In this document: positions 1 through 8,997 of the stretch, piece after piece | Numbering within the stretch: the first letter of the stretch is position 1 | How the letters are laid out: every line of letters begins with the position of its first letter | Assembly (NCBI GenBank): GCA_012103505.1 | Contig: WLWP01000001.1 | Coordinates: 2,666,001 to 2,730,000, forward strand | DNA length: 64,000 nucleotides | From: Pseudomonadales bacterium | Lineage (GTDB): Bacteria; Pseudomonadota; Gammaproteobacteria; Pseudomonadales; Azotimanducaceae | Direction: 5' to 3' | Notes under the pieces: generated by a model | The model's input: only the letters and a program-made list of their open reading frames with translations | Told to the model about the DNA's origin: nothing | Database searches by the model: none | Made by a program: the position numbers and the translations under genes

Positions 1-397
1 TAAAAATAAGACCCTGGTCCAGCAGTGACAATAGGGTCAACGGAGGTAGGACGAGCAAGTAACTAATCGGGAAAAACAACGCCCGCACGCAAACCAGCTT
101 CCAAAACGCTACGGCGTCGCCGGATGGGCTAGCTACGATAGCAATGCCCAATAGCTTCTTACCGAGGGTTTGACCTTTCGTGAACAAACCGTAGCCGTTC
201 AACATCAGGTAACTCACGACTGCGAGGCAGAATACCCAAAGTATCCAAAGGTTATCGCTGAAATCTTCAGCATCCTCGACAACACCGGCAATCATAACCA
301 GCAAGATGGTCAGGGTCGGCACAAGCGCTGCATCTACCCCCCAAGCAACTAAGCGCCGGAAACGACCTGCTAGGATGGGTGTCTCATCTGTCGTCAT
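1..397 (-). CDS. RDD family membrane protein (partial, runs off left edge)
   Basis: Reading the minus strand from ATG at 397 gives an N-terminal cytoplasmic stretch containing AGRFRRLVAWGVDA, then a hydrophobic segment, then a second one, followed by GQTLGKKLLGIAIV. The R..D start of the first membrane helix and the GQT(L/P)GK(K/M) motif are the signature of RDD family integral membrane proteins. About 132 residues are present and the 3' end lies outside the window. The start overlaps the 3' end of the quinoprotein gene by 14 bp on the same strand, so the two are probably cotranscribed. RDD proteins are poorly characterised; some are linked to ion or solute transport. No more specific function can be given. 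Confidence 0.8.
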   Translation of the reverse strand, partial: MTTDETPILAGRFRRLVAWGVDAALVPTLTILLVMIAGVVEDAEDFSDNLWILWVFCLAVVSYLMLNGYGLFTKGQTLGKKLLGIAIVASPSGDAVAFWKLVCVRALFFPISYLLVLPPLTLLSLLDQGLIF

Positions 398-2035
398 CAA
401 CCACCTCAAATACCAAAAGTGCATTGCCGCCACGTTGTGCACCAACGTAGCTGTACCCAGCCGAAACTATCAAAAGATTATCAGCAACCAAAGGTCCGTG
501 TGCATCAAAAGCACCACCCTCCGTCGCGACACCGTTAACGGCTTCAAACTGTCGCCAGGCGTCATAAACCCAGATTCTTTCACCATCGGTCGCTCGATGA
601 ACTTCTAGATATCCATCCATACTGCCAGTAATTACAACGTCGTTGGTGGCTATTGGGGCTGCAGACAAGCCGTATTCACAACTTTCCGAATCTTCACATC
701 TAGATTCTCTCGAGTAGCGCCAGCGCCGGGCACCCGTATCTAAGTCCAAAGCATAGAGCCCTGGCGCTGCTATGCCAGGCGCAGGGAAGTCGAGGATCGG
801 TTTATCGCTAATTGGTGCAAAGACCAGACCGAGCGCTTTGTTCACGGCTAGCCCCCAATGGATACCGCCAATGATTCCCCCTCTACCAATCCGTTGGGAC
901 CACACACGCTCTCCGGTGACACGATTAAGCGCATGGACTTCACCCGACTTTTGTCCGCCCAGAATGAGCTGACCCGCGACCGCTCCATCCACCAAAACCG
1001 TGGGTGCGCCAAAATCAACATCCGGACCCGTGGGCTTCGGGCAGTTTGGATGATTCAAAGCCATCAGATTGCAGGCTGCTGTGTATGCGTCGTTTGCTGT
1101 GATTTGTTGCTGCCAGATCACTTTGCCCGAGACGCCGCTAACCGCAAACAGCGCATCACTCGTATCAGTGGTTGGATGGGAGTAATTCTGACCAGTCCCA
1201 AAGTAAAGAATCTCGGTAGTCGGATCGTAGCTCGGCGCGCCCCAAACGGCTGCTCCACTCGGCCCATACTCCTGCACAAAGAACCATCTTTCATCTGTTT
1301 GAATAGCAGGTTCGTTGATCGTGCGCAGGACTTCTCACCCGTCGCTAGATCGAACGCCGCCAGACCACCGCTCGTGGTACAACACCCGTAGAGGGGATTG
1401 ATGGCAAGACCGACTTCCTGGGACGCGATCGGGACATAGATTCGATTGCCGTGAATCAATGGCGTCCCGGAAAACCAGGGTATCGGACCCTCATTGAGCT
1501 CAGCCCGCCAAACAAACTCACCGGTAATCGCATCGATCGCATGGACACCATCAATCCGGTCGTTGAATACTAAGAGATCTCGGCCATCGACCTTGCCGTA
1601 CAAGATGGCGCTTGCGATATAACCTTCATGTTCAAAGACCCAACGTTCGCAACCCGTCTCTCGATCAAGCGCCACAACCCCACGCCCGGCGTCACCGACA
1701 AAAATCGTGTCTTCAGTGACGTAGGGGTAGGAACGCGGTGTATCAGTGCTTAGCCCATAAACCCATTTAAGTGTGAGTTGTGGCGCGCTTGAGGAGTCAA
1801 TCGTTGAGTTGGCCTGATAACGCGTGTTGTTAAGGTCGATACCCCAGCCTTGCGAATAACTGGATGCGAAACTCGGTGGTGCCGTCACCACACAACTCGC
1901 AAAAACGGTCGAGGCCTGTAAACCCAGAATTAGAAGACACAAACGGACCACCAAACCTCCTACACCGAACCTCCTAAAAGAAGGCAACATGAATACTGCT
2001 TTGCCTTCACCGTTCGTGATTCTGCTGACGATCAT
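384..2035 (-). pseudogene. PQQ-type beta-propeller quinoprotein with a 1-nt frameshift
   Basis: Two overlapping minus-strand frames together make one protein of about 550 residues. It has a signal peptide ending near VFAS, then beta-propeller repeats of the PQQ/WD40-like type (GCERWVFEHEG, ITGEFVWRAEL, FDLATGEK, VTGERVWSQRIGRGG, DLDTGARRWRY), as in polyvinyl-alcohol or alcohol dehydrogenase-like quinoproteins. A vicinal Cys pair (GCCTTSGG) lies mid-protein. The frame breaks near 1331-1333: after ATGEK the continuing frame reads VLRTINEPAIQTDERWFF and then VQEYGPSGAAVWGAP, so one base, probably an A in an AA run, is missing. ATG at 2035 is the likely start; GTG 2044 and ATG 1990 are alternatives. 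The frameshift could be a real inactivation or a consensus error. The RDD gene follows it. Confidence 0.8.
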
Positions 2036-2103
2036 TGTTCTCACACCTGAGGTGCACTAGGATCGGGTAGGCTGCACACCAGAGTATACGAGACACCACC
2101 CAA

Positions 2104-3213
2104 TTGAAAAACCTAACGCCCATTCAGAGCGCTGTTCGAGTATTGCAGAGCGTGCTTCTAGTCGTCTGCGGCGCAATAAACCTAGGTGCCGTAGCGGATG
2201 ATCAACTCGCGCTAAATGTTCTGGCGCGCGTGCATTTCAACACAAACGTCAGCAACTTCGAACAAGCCCGAGAATTCTACGGGCAACTTGGCTTCGAAAC
2301 CGTTTCTGGCTTTCCTGATACCAACACGATCGAAATGGCACACGCCATCGGCATCAAAACGCCAACCAGTTACGACGGTTCTCAGGGCGACGCGGTTGGA
2401 GGCTACCTGCTCCATGGTGAGCTCATCGGACTAGGGCTCACCGGCGGTATTATCGACCTCATTGAATTCTCGATACCACGAAATGATCAACCTCCTTACG
2501 CGGCCATAAATCACCTAGGTATGGTCTACGCGGAGATGCTGACGACGGATCTCGATGCCGATTACCAGCACATGACGAATCTCGGCGTAGAATTTCTGAG
2601 TCCACCAGTCCGACGCGCTAACGGCACTCGGTTCGCCATGTTTAAGGATCCAGATGGCACTTTCTACGAACTCCAAGAAATCCCAAGTGCTGGGGAGGAT
2701 GATAGGGAGGACAGGGAGACTACACATATAGATCGCCTAGGCGCTGTGGCGATTAACGTCAGCGATTATGAGCACTCCGCGGCATGGTACCGTCTCTTCG
2801 GCTACGAGCTAACCCAGCAACTAGATCAAGCAGAGTCACTGGAAGTTGGACTGGCGATGGGCTTTGCAGAGCCAATCAAAATCATTGGCGGTTTGTTCAC
2901 GCACAGACAAGATGGCTCACAGCTCAAACTGATGGAATGGCTATCCCCGCGAGACGATCGCCCCCCGTACGCGCTACCAATAAACCACTTAGGCATTCAC
3001 CGCATGGCTTTTTCGACATCGGACATTGACGCAGATGTGGCACTTCTCATGCAACATGGCGTCACTCTCGTCTCCCCAGTGACACCTTGTTGTTCTGGGC
3101 CCGATTCATGGGGTGGTATCATTGCATTCCATGACCCAGATGGCACTGTCATGGAATTGGTCGAGCAGCCTTTGATGACCTTCATCGCTTGGCTGACCAG
3201 TTGGTTTAACTAA
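2104..3213 (+). CDS. Secreted two-domain VOC (glyoxalase/dioxygenase-fold) protein
   Basis: The product is 369 residues with a hydrophobic N-terminus ending near AVADD, which looks like a signal peptide. Two vicinal-oxygen-chelate modules follow (about residues 38-195 and 210-355), each with the beta-alpha-beta-beta-beta pattern: VHFNTNVSNFEQAREFY...FKDPDGTFYELQE, and AINVSDYEHSAAWYRLFGY...HDPDGTVMELVE. The final Glu of each half is at the usual metal-ligand position. The substrate is unknown. The start is TTG at 2104 without a clear ribosome site, so the N-terminus is uncertain. The stop codon abuts the GTG of the MFS gene, so the two are likely translationally coupled. A lipoprotein paralogue of the same architecture lies at 11420-12649. 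Confidence 0.82.
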   Translation: MKNLTPIQSAVRVLQSVLLVVCGAINLGAVADDQLALNVLARVHFNTNVSNFEQAREFYGQLGFETVSGFPDTNTIEMAHAIGIKTPTSYDGSQGDAVGGYLLHGELIGLGLTGGIIDLIEFSIPRNDQPPYAAINHLGMVYAEMLTTDLDADYQHMTNLGVEFLSPPVRRANGTRFAMFKDPDGTFYELQEIPSAGEDDREDRETTHIDRLGAVAINVSDYEHSAAWYRLFGYELTQQLDQAESLEVGLAMGFAEPIKIIGGLFTHRQDGSQLKLMEWLSPRDDRPPYALPINHLGIHRMAFSTSDIDADVALLMQHGVTLVSPVTPCCSGPDSWGGIIAFHDPDGTVMELVEQPLMTFIAWLTSWFN

Positions 3214-4449
3214 GTGATTGCTGCAACTGAAAAAGACCCCGCCTACGGTTGGCTGATGGTCGCGGTTGTGTTTACGATTAGCGCCCTTGCTTTTGGAACG
3301 CTCGGATCAGTCTCGGTGTTCTTGAAACCGCTATCGACCGAATTCGGCTGGGGGCGCGGTGAGACCGCACTGGGCTACTCCGCTATCTCATTTTCGTCCG
3401 CCGTCTTTGGGGTGTTATGGGGCGTGCTCGCGGATAAGTTTGGTACCCGATGGTTTGGTGTGATATCCGCAATCATCATGGCAATTGCCATGTATTTGAT
3501 GAGCATCCAAACATCCATCGTTGAGTTCTATGCGTTCTATTTCTTGTTTGGCGCTTTCGGTACTTCTATGGCAACAACCCCGTTGTATGCCAACGTCGCT
3601 TTCTGGTTCAGACAAAAACCCGGGTTCGCGCTAGGTCTAGCTGCTGCCGGTGGAGCATTTGGTCAAGCTATCGTCCCGTACTTTTCCACTCTTGGAATCG
3701 AGACCGTCGGTTGGCGTGAGACCTATGTGTGGATGGCACTCGTCTACCTCAGTATCGCCCTACCCTTGGGGTTCCTTGTTAGGGAGTCGCCTTGGCGCCT
3801 CAATGCTATGAACTCATCTGAAGTAGAGACTCGAACCGTTCCGATCTCCGAGAACGAAGCGATCATCTGGATCAGCGCTGCGATCATTTTCTGCTGCAAT
3901 TGCATGGCCGTACCGATCGTTCATCTGGTGCCACTTCTGACAGATAGTGGCGAGACAGCAGAGTACGCGGCTCGAGCGCTCCTAATCTTAATGGTAGCGG
4001 GTATCGCTGGGCGCATTATGGGTGGCAAGCTCTGCGACATTATGGGCGCTGTCCCAGCGTACATGCTGATGTCCTTAGGCCAAACGGTAGCGGTCTACTG
4101 GTTCCCACATGTTGAGGGTATCGCTGCATTGTATTCGCTCGCGATTTTCTTCGGCTTTTTCTATTCCGGCGTCATGTCTTGCATCATGGTGTGCACCCGC
4201 GTGATGGTATCCAGCAGGTTCGCGGCCAGAGCGATGAGCATCACCTCTTTCTTTGGCTGGATTGGTATGGGGCTGGGCGGCTTTATGGGTGGCTATCTGT
4301 TTGATCTTTCGGGTAACTACAACTGGTCCTATGGCTTCGCTGCAGTGGCTGGCGTGATCAATCTCACCATACTAACGCTCTTTTATTTGCGAGTACGAAC
4401 GAAGCGCGATCCGCCTAACGTACAACCGACAGAACTCGCAGCCAGCTAG
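3214..4449 (+). CDS. MFS transporter, monocarboxylate/oxalate (MCP/OFA-like) type
   Basis: A 411-residue polytopic protein with about 12 hydrophobic segments. The loop 2-3 motif reads GVLADKFGTRWF, the MFS signature, and the N-terminus (GTLGSVSVFLKPLSTEFGWGRGE) is typical of the monocarboxylate/oxalate-formate antiporter-like group. It probably moves an organic acid across the inner membrane; the substrate cannot be read from sequence. The GTG start follows the TAA stop of the VOC gene with no gap, indicating an operon with that secreted enzyme. It converges on the methyltransferase gene with a 4-bp overlap of stop codons. Confidence 0.85.
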   Translation: MIAATEKDPAYGWLMVAVVFTISALAFGTLGSVSVFLKPLSTEFGWGRGETALGYSAISFSSAVFGVLWGVLADKFGTRWFGVISAIIMAIAMYLMSIQTSIVEFYAFYFLFGAFGTSMATTPLYANVAFWFRQKPGFALGLAAAGGAFGQAIVPYFSTLGIETVGWRETYVWMALVYLSIALPLGFLVRESPWRLNAMNSSEVETRTVPISENEAIIWISAAIIFCCNCMAVPIVHLVPLLTDSGETAEYAARALLILMVAGIAGRIMGGKLCDIMGAVPAYMLMSLGQTVAVYWFPHVEGIAALYSLAIFFGFFYSGVMSCIMVCTRVMVSSRFAARAMSITSFFGWIGMGLGGFMGGYLFDLSGNYNWSYGFAAVAGVINLTILTLFYLRVRTKRDPPNVQPTELAAS

Positions 4450-5435
4450 CGCTTTACAGCCTGTAGAAATGCCCCAGCACAGCTCAAATCCTCATCCGAT
4501 ATAGCCTGCCAACGTCGCGCTAATCTGTGTCGCGGCATGCCATCTACTCGATAACTGCAAAGCTCACGTCGAACCGAAAACCCACTTTGTTTGATTAATC
4601 CCACATGCACTGAATGCGGTTCCCGATTGATTAGGAATGCTCGCTTGCCCACAAGAAGTTTCCAAAAATATTCAGAATAACTTCGATAGCCATTCCATGT
4701 GCTTGAGACACCGTGGCCGGTGTAGTCAATCTGATGGGACATCATGCCTCCTGGTTTTAACCACGATCTCAGCACACCATAGATCTGATCTAACGCTGCC
4801 ACGTGCTCGAGCACGGAGTGCGATACCACAAAATCAATCGATTCTCTTTCGATTATCCCTTCACGATGACTGCTCGCATCGTCTGGCACGCCATATCGAA
4901 TACTGACATCAGCGTCATAACTAGGGTCCATGATGGCTCGACGGATTGAATCAACTCGCTCTTTGCAGAGCGTTCGTTCGAGGACATTATTGGTCAAAAT
5001 GTGAGACGGGAATAATCTCTCATCAAGAAGTTCGTCAAAGTCAGGCCACCCTTTTGATCGTCGCGGCGACCGCGCTTGGAAGATCTCAACTAACTCATCT
5101 AACACTTTCAAGTTATTCTCACGATTTGAGTGCGCGACCACATCGAGTGCAACATAGTGATCAACGCCGGAAAGCATCGCGGCGAGGCCAATGCCTAGCG
5201 AGGCACCTGGTCCCAGCTCTGCCATGGTCTTTGGTAGCTCATCCAATCCCGCATCCTGTGCATGTGTGAGGTGCTTGAGCCAGACGCCATAACAATACTC
5301 GGCCGAGTCCGTACTCCCTCCTCCCTCGGTCGGAAGTACTCGATTTAATACTGGGATAAAGGAAAGAACGCCTCTTATGGCAGTCTTAACAAGGGTTTTA
5401 TTCAAAACTGTGAGGAGGGGCGAATTCGACGCCAC
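4446..5435 (-). CDS. Class I SAM-dependent methyltransferase
   Basis: Residues about 65-85 contain motif I (MAELGPGASLGIGLAAM). A second acidic strand (YVALDVVAHS) follows, then the post-motif region DFVVSHSVLEHV and WLKPGGMM, the standard Rossmann methyltransferase layout also seen in Methyltransf_11/25 families. The length of about 329 residues leaves a C-terminal extension of unknown role. The GTG at 5435 lies inside the upstream gene on the same strand; a TTG at 5405 that overlaps the upstream stop as TTGA is an equally attractive start. Its methyl acceptor is unknown. Confidence 0.78.
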   Translation of the reverse strand: MASNSPLLTVLNKTLVKTAIRGVLSFIPVLNRVLPTEGGGSTDSAEYCYGVWLKHLTHAQDAGLDELPKTMAELGPGASLGIGLAAMLSGVDHYVALDVVAHSNRENNLKVLDELVEIFQARSPRRSKGWPDFDELLDERLFPSHILTNNVLERTLCKERVDSIRRAIMDPSYDADVSIRYGVPDDASSHREGIIERESIDFVVSHSVLEHVAALDQIYGVLRSWLKPGGMMSHQIDYTGHGVSSTWNGYRSYSEYFWKLLVGKRAFLINREPHSVHVGLIKQSGFSVRRELCSYRVDGMPRHRLARRWQAISDEDLSCAGAFLQAVKR

Positions 5436-5935
5436 TTACGTAACAGCTTCCCGTCGCGCATCAGTCGGAACTCACCATCTTCGTACTCACGGTGGTCATT
5501 TGGTCTGTCCAACAGAACTTCTTCGCCGCGCCGAGTGACTTTAAATGACCGACTAGGCATGTCGTTTATAACCGTGACCGAAGCATCTTTGGGCGAGGTA
5601 CCACTAACAACTTGCATCCCTTCGTAGGCATAACTCCAATTGTTCTCATCAAGCTCATAGGCACCATAGCCAGACAGTGCTTCATACGCCTGACCATTGT
5701 TGCGAAAGGCAATAAACGTAATCACGCCGTCGTGATTTGACCAGCGACCTCCGACCTGCGGCGGACGGAGCACCTGCTTGTCTACGTGCCATTCAATGAG
5801 CTCCCACGAGCCTTCGAGTTGAGCCCGTAACTGTTTGAGCTGCGGACTCTCAGCATGAGAAAGGATTTGCACAACAAGTAGTGCAAGAGTGCCTAAGACT
5901 AGTGGCAAACGAACCCTTCGTACGTCTCTGTTCAT
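5402..5935 (-). CDS. Secreted lipocalin-like domain protein
   Basis: The 177-residue product begins with MNRDVRRVRL followed by a hydrophobic stretch, a probable signal peptide ending near SHAES. The mature part starts with LEGSWELIEW and continues as a series of short strands (VITFIAFRNNGQAYEALSGY, RSFKVTRRG), which fits the lipocalin-like domain family found in small secreted bacterial proteins. Ligand and role are unknown. It shares its strand and overlaps the methyltransferase gene. It is divergent from the UGSC gene, with a 152-bp intergenic region that should hold both promoters. Confidence 0.65.
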   Translation of the reverse strand: MNRDVRRVRLPLVLGTLALLVVQILSHAESPQLKQLRAQLEGSWELIEWHVDKQVLRPPQVGGRWSNHDGVITFIAFRNNGQAYEALSGYGAYELDENNWSYAYEGMQVVSGTSPKDASVTVINDMPSRSFKVTRRGEEVLLDRPNDHREYEDGEFRLMRDGKLLRKWRRIRPSSQF

Positions 5936-6087
5936 AGGTGCATCCGTCTGAATTGCAGGGATGGTACCAAGAAATGAGAGACGATCCCCCTCGAGCCGGT
6001 AGCCACTACGGTTCGAGAGCGCTTGAGAGACAGGTGATAACTAGTTTTAATAGCTGCAACGTTCAAAAGCTAGACCGGGAGGAAGAC

Positions 6088-6621
6088 ATGGTTCAATTTT
6101 TAGATCCCAGGGGTGAGATAGCGACAGCGGAGGAGATATACAACCTTACGCAAGACATTCGTGCGGACGAAGGTGCTGGTATGACCGTCGGACTGCTGGC
6201 AAATGGGTTTCCCGATTCAGAAAAGTTCTTGTCCAAGCTGGGCACGGTACTAGAAAGCCGCCTGCCCAAGGTGAAAACCAAACTTTGGAACAAGGGTAAT
6301 GCTGGGATTGCGGCTGGCGAAAAGATGCTCAACGAGATCAAAGCACACTGTCAGGTCGCGATCGCGGCCTACGGTCACTGAGGCAGTTGTACTACCGGCA
6401 CCGTGCGTGACGGCTTCAATATTGCAAAACTCGGTATCCCTGCAGTCGCCTTGGTAACCGAGGATTTCTGGCCGCAAGGCAACTTCGTTGCCAAATCCCT
6501 CGGGATGTCTACGCTACCACGTGTACAGCTACCTCATCCTGTAGCCGGGACCGGTGAGGAGAATATGCAGCGAGTCGCCGAGCAGGTTGCAGATGAGATA
6601 GTCGATCGGTTTGCGCAATGA
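6088..6621 (+). CDS. UGSC family selenoprotein (Sec98)
   Basis: The frame opens at ATG 6088 behind a good ribosome site (GGGAGGA) and meets an in-frame TGA at 6379-6381. It continues without break to 6621, giving 177 residues. The residues around the TGA read AAYGH-U-GSCTTGTVRDG, matching the U/C-G-S-C motif that names the UGSC family, known from marine metagenomes in both Sec and Cys forms. Upstream, LLANGFPDSEKFLSKLG and downstream, LGIPAVALVTEDFW, form a compact alpha/beta protein. A stem-loop with a GU-containing apical loop starts 14 nt after the TGA (see 6395-6413). The biochemical role of the family is unproven; U..C spacing suggests thiol/selenol redox chemistry. The stop overlaps the next start as ATGA. 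Reading the TGA as a true stop would leave a truncated protein and a stray 72-residue fragment. Confidence 0.92.
6395..6413 (+). promoter_or_regulatory. Bacterial SECIS element of the UGSC gene
   Basis: CCG pairs with CGG and CAC pairs with GTG, separated by one G-A mismatch, closing a five-base loop CGTGC. The loop G at 6403 is its second base and lies 22 nt after the TGA. This fits the bacterial SECIS rule of a small stem-loop just downstream of the UGA with a G among the first two loop bases. In RNA it would bind SelB to direct selenocysteine insertion. Confidence 0.75.
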
Positions 6622-7694
6622 CTGCAGAACTACTGGCAGCCACTGATGAAGAAGCAGCACTCGATATGTTGCATGAACTCGAATGCACCGACGGTCTACC
6701 CGTTGTCATTCCAACACAACAACGAGTTGATCGGCTCGTGTTAGCTAGCGGACTGGACGGGGACATGGTGCTCGGTGAAATGGGCCCTGCTCTCGGAATC
6801 GCAACAGTTGAAAAAGTCGCCACCGCGGCAGTCATGGCAGGTTGCAAACCAGACTATATGCCCCTCGTGATCGCGGCCGTGAAGGCAGTCGTGGACCCGG
6901 TCTTTGATCTCACTGAATTGCAAGCCACGACCCATTGTACTGCTCCGATCGTGATCGTAAATGGCCCAGCCCGCCACACCTGTGGTCCAGTTGCATCCGG
7001 CTTTGGTGCACTAGGGCCTGGGCATAGAGCAAACGCAAGCATTGGTCGTGCTTTGCGCCTATGCATGATCAATATCGGCGGCGGCAAGCCCGGCATCTCT
7101 GATATGGCCTTACTCGGCCATCCTGGAAAATTCACGTACTGCCTGGCCGAAGCCGAAGAAGACTCACCCTTTCCGCCTTTGCACACGAGTCGAGGATATG
7201 AAGCGGATGACAGCGTTGTAACAGTTCTAGGATGCGAAGCTCCGCACTCCGTCATCTACAGCGATGACGCGGATGATCCGGAAGATGCTGAAAAGCTACT
7301 ACACGTGTTGGCCATCGGTCTCGCCAATCTCGCAACGAACAATGCAATTTTGGCATCTGGTTCATCTCTTGTTGTGCTTGGGCCTAAGCACGCCAGCGTC
7401 TTTGGCCGTGCCAACATGAATCGTGAATCTGTTGCTCAACGACTCTGGGAACTTACCCATCTCTCGACAGCAGACCACAACCACTATGGCCAAGGATTCG
7501 GTTCTAGATTCGCTGAGGATACGTATCCAGCTTTCGCCAAGCCCGAAAACATCTTAATTATGGTCGCTGGTGGCAGCGGCCTCTATTCGATGGTGATGCC
7601 AAATTGGGGCGGTGCGAGCCACGCAAACTCTGCGGTCAGCGTAAAGGTAGAAGTAGATCAATTCTGCGAGGTTCCGGGACTAGCAGCGAACTAA
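6618..7694 (+). CDS. Conserved UGSC-partner protein of unknown function
   Basis: The 358-residue soluble protein starts at the ATG that overlaps the UGSC stop (ATGA), so the two proteins are probably made together. I do not recognise a named enzyme family. Visible conserved-looking blocks are TDGLPVVIPT near residue 24, THCTAPIVIVNGP, HTCGPVASGFGALGPG, INIGGGKPGISDMALLGHPG near 150-170, and MVAGGSGLYSMVMPNWGG near the C-terminus. Several Cys residues sit in these blocks (CTDG, HCTA, TCGP, VLGCEAP), which would suit a thiol-exchange partner or a metal-binding role. No signal peptide or membrane segment is present. The partnership with UGSC is inferred from coupling. Confidence 0.72.
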   Translation: MTAELLAATDEEAALDMLHELECTDGLPVVIPTQQRVDRLVLASGLDGDMVLGEMGPALGIATVEKVATAAVMAGCKPDYMPLVIAAVKAVVDPVFDLTELQATTHCTAPIVIVNGPARHTCGPVASGFGALGPGHRANASIGRALRLCMINIGGGKPGISDMALLGHPGKFTYCLAEAEEDSPFPPLHTSRGYEADDSVVTVLGCEAPHSVIYSDDADDPEDAEKLLHVLAIGLANLATNNAILASGSSLVVLGPKHASVFGRANMNRESVAQRLWELTHLSTADHNHYGQGFGSRFAEDTYPAFAKPENILIMVAGGSGLYSMVMPNWGGASHANSAVSVKVEVDQFCEVPGLAAN

Positions 7695-7810
7695 TGCCTA
7701 TCCGGAAACTCCTGTTTTTGGTTGGGCACTTCGAGCGCATGGACAGCGCATGCCAAAAAACCCTGTTCTTTGGGAGTTATTGAAAGGCCTTCGTGAGAAA
7801 ACCGCTGGCA

Positions 7811-7834
7811 AGAAATGGCAAGGAAGCCATTTCT
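7811..7834. terminator. Hairpin between convergent genes
   Basis: AGAAATGGC and GCCATTTCT form a perfect 9-bp inverted repeat around a 6-base loop, in the 171-bp gap between the convergent UGSC-partner and selenoperoxiredoxin genes. There is no long T-run, so a factor-independent terminator is only a reasonable guess. The remainder of the gap shows no coding signal. Confidence 0.45.
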
Positions 7835-7865
7835 GGACAAGAGTGGGCTCGGTAACTTGGCGAAG

Positions 7866-8975
7866 TCAGTATGCGTCCGGTTCGTTTTGAAACTGTCGAT
7901 GGATTTCTACTAACCCCGGGGTTAAGGCCACAGCGTAAACTAGCGCGGCGACTGCGACCCACGTAATTGGGAGAACTATTAGCGCCAATATCCAAGCGCC
8001 GAGAAAGATGTAGGCTCGGCGCATCGCCTGCGTGGGTGTGACGCTTGCTTTCTCGCCTTCTCGAAGCAGCGGAAATGCCCTCGGTCGCAAGAACCAGCCG
8101 TGTGCGGTCAAGATCACCAAAAATTTGAACCAAGAAAGATCACCAGCGCCCATCACCGGCGCCTGATCTAACTCAGCATCCCTACCGGTGCTCTGCGCTT
8201 CTCGCATAAGATTCCATGTGTAACGCGCTTCAGGGCGCCCACCGGCTCCACTCATGTTGCTGTACTTCGGCACACACCGCCAACGATAGAAAATCTGCCC
8301 GGATTTAGACAACGCAATCACTGCTGGCTGAAAATAACCGTTAGGGTGGTTTGCCCAGTCACGCTCACGGAGGTGACCCGAGTCTTCATTGTAAAAAATA
8401 TCCAACCAACCACGCGCTTTGAGATCTTTCCGGATTTCGTGGTGAGGGTCACCAACTATCGGGATACTCATGTGCCAAGCCTGCTCTGCTTCGCTTGCCA
8501 GTGAATGAGGCTCACTGGTCAAACCGTAAACTTCACCGCCTGCAGCTCGTATTTCTTCGACAACCCCGGCTTTTTCGTAGCTTCGTAACTCGAAGCGGCA
8601 AGGTGGTCACCAGAGACCACGATAAAACAGCAACAGGACAAACTCGTGCTTCTCTAAGACACTATCCAGCCACTTGCTGCGTACTCCCTCCGGCGGGTCA
8701 AGCAAAGGCGGGATCTCTCGCTCGGCGACTTCAGCAAAGCTAAAACGAAAGCCACTCTCTAAAGGCTCTATTTGAACTTGTTCACGGGTGCACAGTTCTC
8801 CGTCACATAACACCAGACCGAGCTGAATAGCCTCGTCGTCGCGACGTCCGAGAGCGGTTTCTACATCGACAAGACCAGTTACTTCGAACTGATGCCCGCG
8901 TTCTTTGTTCACCCAAGCAACCGCAGCTGTAACGCGGGCTTCTAGTCGACTCGGAATTGTTTCTAGAACTTCCAC
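7866..8975 (-). CDS. AhpC/TSA-like selenoprotein with UPPC motif (Sec123) and membrane tail
   Basis: The frame starts at GTG 8975 behind AGGAG, passes an in-frame TGA at 8607-8609, and ends at 7866, giving 369 residues. Residues 1-100 are an uncharacterised alpha/beta region. Then EFVLLLFYRGLW-U-PPCRFELRSY matches the RGxWCPxC..EL active site of AhpC/TSA and Prx-like thioredoxin-fold proteins, with Sec in place of the first Cys. The fold continues through GVVEEIRAAGGEVYGLTSE and SIPIVGDPHHEIRKDLKA to about residue 250. Two hydrophobic segments follow near 310-350 (AYIFLGAWILALIVLPITW, VAVAALVYAVALTPG), so it is probably anchored in the inner membrane. A perfect 6-bp stem-loop follows the TGA. 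It is the last gene of an operon behind LLM and SDR genes, 22 bp after the SDR. Confidence 0.9.
8580..8596 (-). promoter_or_regulatory. Bacterial SECIS element of the AhpC/TSA-like selenoprotein
   Basis: On the minus strand GCTTCG and CGAAGC form a perfect 6-bp stem closed by the loop AGTTA. The loop G is its second base and lies 18 nt after the TGA, within the usual distance for a bacterial SECIS. The loop resembles that of the GrdB-like gene (AGTTT). Confidence 0.85.
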
Positions 8976-8997
8976 TCTCTCTCCTTAACTCTGGCCA

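Noticed and set aside
858-1391. Open plus-strand frame of 177 codons over the quinoprotein
   Set aside because: Lies opposite the conserved beta-propeller repeats and carries no domain signature.
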